NCBI GenBank assembly: GCA_003486025.1
Contig: DNHA01000040.1
Span: forward strand, 6,340-14,272
Reading direction: 5' to 3'
Length of the DNA: 7,933 nucleotides
Source of the DNA: Micrococcaceae bacterium
GTDB lineage: Bacteria > Actinomycetota > Actinomycetes > Actinomycetales > Micrococcaceae
In this document: in pieces, positions 6,993-7,933 of the stretch
Numbering within the stretch: position 1 is the first letter of the stretch
Layout: each line of letters starts with the position of its first letter
Translations under genes and position numbers: made by a program
The notes under the pieces: model-generated
Databases searched by the model: none
What the model was told of the DNA's origin: nothing
Seen by the model: only the letters and a program-made list of their open reading frames with translations

Positions 6993-7933
6993 TTACTTGC
7001 CAAGCCGTCGGCGCAGACTCACAAAACGAACCGACACCAGGGGCCACCAGGTCAGCAAAGCGGCCCCGATGACCAGAATGACAATGATGGGGATCAATAC
7101 CGCAAGCGGGATGAATGCGATCAAAACCACCGTAGCGGCAACCAAAGCGGCCCAAACGTAGAGCAACACCACACTTTTACGCACCGAGTGGCCCTGGGAG
7201 AGCATGCGGTGGTGGATGTGCTTGGAGTCAGGTGAGAACGGCGAGCGTTTGTTCAGCAAGCGCCGGATGACCGACAAGCTCAGATCGAGCACCGGCAGGA
7301 AGACGATCACCATCGGCAGGACCATCGGCATATAGGCCGGCACGTTGCGGAAGCGGTGCGCATCCAGTCCCTGAACATCCCCGGTCACGGCTATTGCGGA
7401 GACCGACAGGACCAGCCCGATGGTCAGCACCCCGGTCTCCCCCATGAAGATATTCGCGGGGTTGAAATTATGTGGCAGGAATCCCAAACATGCACCGAGT
7501 AACAATGCGCAAAGAAGCGCGCCGACATTGGCGTAGTCATCCGCGCTGACGTGGGTAGCCAGGATGTAGGAGTAGATGAAGAAGGTGGCCGCGCCGATGG
7601 CTGCGAGCCCGGCGGCGAGCCCGTCCAGCCCGTCGGAGAAGTTGATCGCGTTCATGGTCAGCACCACCAGAAAGACCGTCAGCGCCCCTTGCAGCCACGG
7701 TTCTTCGATCCGCCAGGTACCCACCGGCAAGGAACGGATCACCAGCCCATGCGCGGCGATCACGATGCCGATCACGACCTGGCCGGCGGCCTTGTAGTAC
7801 CAGCGCAGGTCGCCGACATCGTCCCAGAGGCCGAGCACGGCGATCAGGATCAGCGCGATCCCCACCCCGCGCAGCGGGGCCGAGTTCTCGAACACCCCGG
7901 AGAAGAAGCTCAGCTGGCTGGCCAGCCACAGTC
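6993..7933 (-). CDS. wecA: WecA/Rfe-type polyprenyl-phosphate GlcNAc-1-phosphate transferase, 5' end cut by window edge
   Basis: Enzymes of this MraY/WecA family transfer a sugar-1-phosphate from a UDP-sugar to a polyprenyl phosphate at the inner membrane face, the first step of many envelope polysaccharides. The frame is open to the right edge; 312 residues are visible and probably 50-90 N-terminal ones are missing. Visible motifs are LGLWDDVGD (Asp-Asp at 7823-7818), NFSDGLDGLAAG (from 7643), NFNPANIFMGETG (to about 7430) and HIHHRML (from 7220), with many membrane helices between. The HIHH motif and lack of MraY-type HHHFE favour the WecA/TagO branch. The usual GDSG/GDTG motif reads GETG here (Glu at 7439-7437). 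The wecA-atpI-atpB order is conserved in actinobacteria such as mycobacteria. The exact substrate cannot be read from sequence. Confidence 0.9.
   Translation of the reverse strand, partial: LWLASQLSFFSGVFENSAPLRGVGIALILIAVLGLWDDVGDLRWYYKAAGQVVIGIVIAAHGLVIRSLPVGTWRIEEPWLQGALTVFLVVLTMNAINFSDGLDGLAAGLAAIGAATFFIYSYILATHVSADDYANVGALLCALLLGACLGFLPHNFNPANIFMGETGVLTIGLVLSVSAIAVTGDVQGLDAHRFRNVPAYMPMVLPMVIVFLPVLDLSLSVIRRLLNKRSPFSPDSKHIHHRMLSQGHSVRKSVVLLYVWAALVAATVVLIAFIPLAVLIPIIVILVIGAALLTWWPLVSVRFVSLRRRLGK

Noticed and set aside
6993..7933. MraY (peptidoglycan translocase) as the identity of the gene at the right edge
   Set aside because: The HIHHRML motif and the position before atpI-atpB fit the WecA/Rfe branch; mraY lies in the division/cell-wall cluster in actinobacteria and has a different His-rich motif.

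Overview
The window is an ordinary but almost complete bacterial ATP synthase (atp) operon. All genes lie on the minus strand, so transcription runs from high to low coordinates. The protein sequences, the gene order (wecA-like, atpI-like, atpB-E-F-H-A-G-D), the double-length delta subunit and the tailed alpha subunit point to a high-GC Gram-positive bacterium. Protein flavour suggests Micrococcaceae (Arthrobacter/Glutamicibacter-like). The genus is an inference from memory, not a search result.

Layout in transcription order: a WecA/Rfe-type polyprenyl-phosphate GlcNAc-1-phosphate transferase cut by the right edge (7933-6993); a 145-nt gap with a possible -10 element; a small four-helix AtpI-like protein (6847-6413); a 265-nt structured leader; then the Fo genes atpB (subunit a), atpE (c) and atpF (b); then the F1 genes atpH (delta), atpA (alpha), atpG (gamma) and the first 263 codons of atpD (beta), which runs off the left edge. 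atpC (epsilon) should follow outside the window.

The products form one machine. Subunits a and c carry protons through the membrane, gamma (with epsilon) turns inside the alpha3-beta3 head, and b plus delta hold the head still. The AtpI-like protein probably helps assemble the c ring or the complex. The wecA-like gene belongs to cell-envelope polysaccharide synthesis and is a conserved actinobacterial neighbour, not part of the synthase.

Two starts differ from the longest open frames. atpB most likely starts at a TTG (6147) behind a strong ribosome binding site, and atpF at ATG 4936 rather than GTG 4942. Most gaps between atp genes hold inverted repeats without a U-tract, so they look like RNA stability, processing or translation-control elements rather than terminators. 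The largest (1744-1788) lies between atpA and atpG.

I found no sign of a new biological system, mobile element, CRISPR array or RNA gene. The items most worth a second look are the RNA structures, the Asp-to-Glu change in a key motif of the WecA-like enzyme, the duplicated domain in delta and the C-terminal tail of alpha.
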